Shown here in pieces: positions 14,847 to 15,079 of a stretch of 15,079 nt of DNA. How positions within the stretch are numbered: the first letter of the stretch is position 1; every line of letters begins with the position of its first letter. This DNA comes from Deltaproteobacteria bacterium (GTDB lineage Bacteria; Desulfobacterota; Desulfobacteria; Desulfobacterales; B30-G6). The translations under genes and the position numbers were made by a program. A model generated the notes under the pieces. It was not told the DNA's origin and searched no databases. It worked only from the letters and a program-made list of their open reading frames with translations. The stretch covers positions 1 to 15,079 of the forward strand of contig JAFDAT010000033.1 in the NCBI GenBank assembly GCA_019313725.1. Reading direction: 5' to 3'.

Positions 14847-14876
14847 ATATTACCGCTACAATGTAGCTGGAGTCAA
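14847..14876 (-). promoter_or_regulatory. Predicted sigma-70 promoter of had-oah
   Basis: On the minus strand TTGACT (14871-14876) and TAATAT (14847-14852) are separated by 18 bases. Both hexamers are close to consensus. A second AT-rich TTATAT lies slightly further downstream. The perfect palindrome at 14855-14867 sits entirely in the spacer. Confidence 0.55.
14855..14867. promoter_or_regulatory. Palindromic operator candidate in the had promoter
   Basis: GCTACA-A-TGTAGC is a perfect inverted repeat of 6-bp arms around one base. Its place between the -35 and -10 boxes of the predicted had promoter is where a repressor would block RNA polymerase, or where a MerR-type activator would act. The binding protein is not encoded in this window. 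Confidence 0.5.
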
Positions 14877-14958
14877 GACTATTTGCATATGCACCTGAAT
14901 TGAACGGCTGTGGCGTGGGCATAACGTTTGAGACGCACGAATCGAGGCGGTATTCGCT

Positions 14959-14986
14959 TTGACATTCGCCCAGATTAGGGTACAGT
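14959..14986 (+). promoter_or_regulatory. Predicted sigma-70 promoter of the crotonase gene
   Basis: A consensus -35 box TTGACA (14959-14964) and TACAGT (14981-14986) are separated by 16 bases. The start codon follows 34 bases downstream, leaving room for a short leader and the AAAGGAG ribosome-binding site. Confidence 0.6.
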
Positions 14987-15020
14987 TAGCAACAACAGCT
15001 TGAATTAAAGGAGAATGACC

Positions 15021-15079
15021 ATGACTTACAAATTAATCAACGCCGAAAAGACGGACCATTTAACCATCGTTACGCTCAA
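15021..15079 (+). CDS. Crotonase-family (enoyl-CoA hydratase/isomerase) gene, 5' end only
   Basis: The first 19 codons are visible before the window ends, reading MTYKLINAEKTDHLTIVTL. The pattern of a short polar lead followed by a hydrophobic TIVTL strand is the usual beginning of enoyl-CoA hydratases. AAAGGAG, seven bases upstream of the ATG, and a good promoter support the start. Context suggests cyclohexa-1,5-diene-1-carbonyl-CoA hydratase (Dch/BamR) or a beta-oxidation enzyme for the ring-opened product. The visible part cannot separate these. The start does not look like the Thauera Dch beginning as I remember it, which slightly favours an ordinary enoyl-CoA hydratase. Confidence 0.7.
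   Translation, partial: MTYKLINAEKTDHLTIVTL

Larger units (their letters stand above)
14704..15020. promoter_or_regulatory. Divergent control region between had and a crotonase gene
   Basis: This 317-bp gene-free stretch holds promoter-like sequences for both directions and one palindrome, listed separately. The 5' leader of had would be about 140 bases. Nothing resembling a riboswitch, tRNA or sigma-54 promoter (GG-N10-GC) was seen. Confidence 0.6.

Noticed and set aside
14704..15020. A sigma-54 promoter upstream of had or the crotonase gene
   Set aside because: No GG-N10-GC pair with the surrounding consensus was found; sigma-70-like boxes fit better.

Overview
The window looks like chromosomal DNA of an obligately anaerobic, aromatic-degrading bacterium, most likely a sulfate-reducing or syntrophic member of the Desulfobacterota. 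Three things suggest this. There is an adjacent pair of benzoyl-CoA pathway genes for 6-hydroxycyclohex-1-ene-1-carbonyl-CoA dehydrogenase and 6-oxocyclohex-1-ene-1-carbonyl-CoA hydrolase. There is an AcuA-like acetyltransferase. The gaps between genes carry short degenerate repeats (GATCCC/ATCGCT runs, TGAACATCGAAC-type runs, CAGGGCTnAAGCCCTG palindromes) that I associate with that phylum. The lineage is an inference, because the window holds no rRNA or other marker gene.

Left block (33-6633, all on the minus strand, transcribed right to left): a trimethylamine-dehydrogenase-like iron-sulfur flavoprotein, an Fsr-type major facilitator transporter whose start codon overlaps the flavoprotein stop, and, after a 197-bp spacer with two palindromic repeats, a 1028-residue fusion of an APH-type small-molecule kinase, an M23 metallopeptidase-like domain and a class-III PLP phospho-lyase/aminotransferase. 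Together they resemble an uncharacterised uptake and breakdown route for an amine or amino alcohol: import, flavin oxidation, phosphorylation, then PLP-dependent elimination. A DUF362 gene (6791-7690) diverges from this block.

Middle block (7800-11836): a large GAF-domain protein of unknown role (minus strand), a 79-residue zinc-ribbon protein diverging from it, and two overlapping minus-strand GNAT acetyltransferases. The downstream GNAT closely resembles Bacillus AcuA, which acetylates and silences acetyl-CoA synthetase. The zinc-ribbon and AcuA-like genes converge on a small rho-independent terminator.

Right block (12405-15079): had and oah (bamQ and bamA in Geobacter nomenclature) on the minus strand, in the order had then oah. 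Across a 317-bp control region, a crotonase-family gene runs off the right edge on the plus strand. This control region carries good sigma-70-like promoters in both directions, and a perfect 13-bp palindrome lies inside the spacer of the had promoter. The stretch 11837-12404 is gene-free and filled with decayed repeats.

The points most worth following are the TMADH-like enzyme with intact cofactor ligands but an altered substrate pocket, the kinase/M23/phospho-lyase fusion beside it, and the GNAT pair beside the benzoyl-CoA genes, which recalls acetylation control of acyl-CoA synthetases in Rhodopseudomonas palustris.
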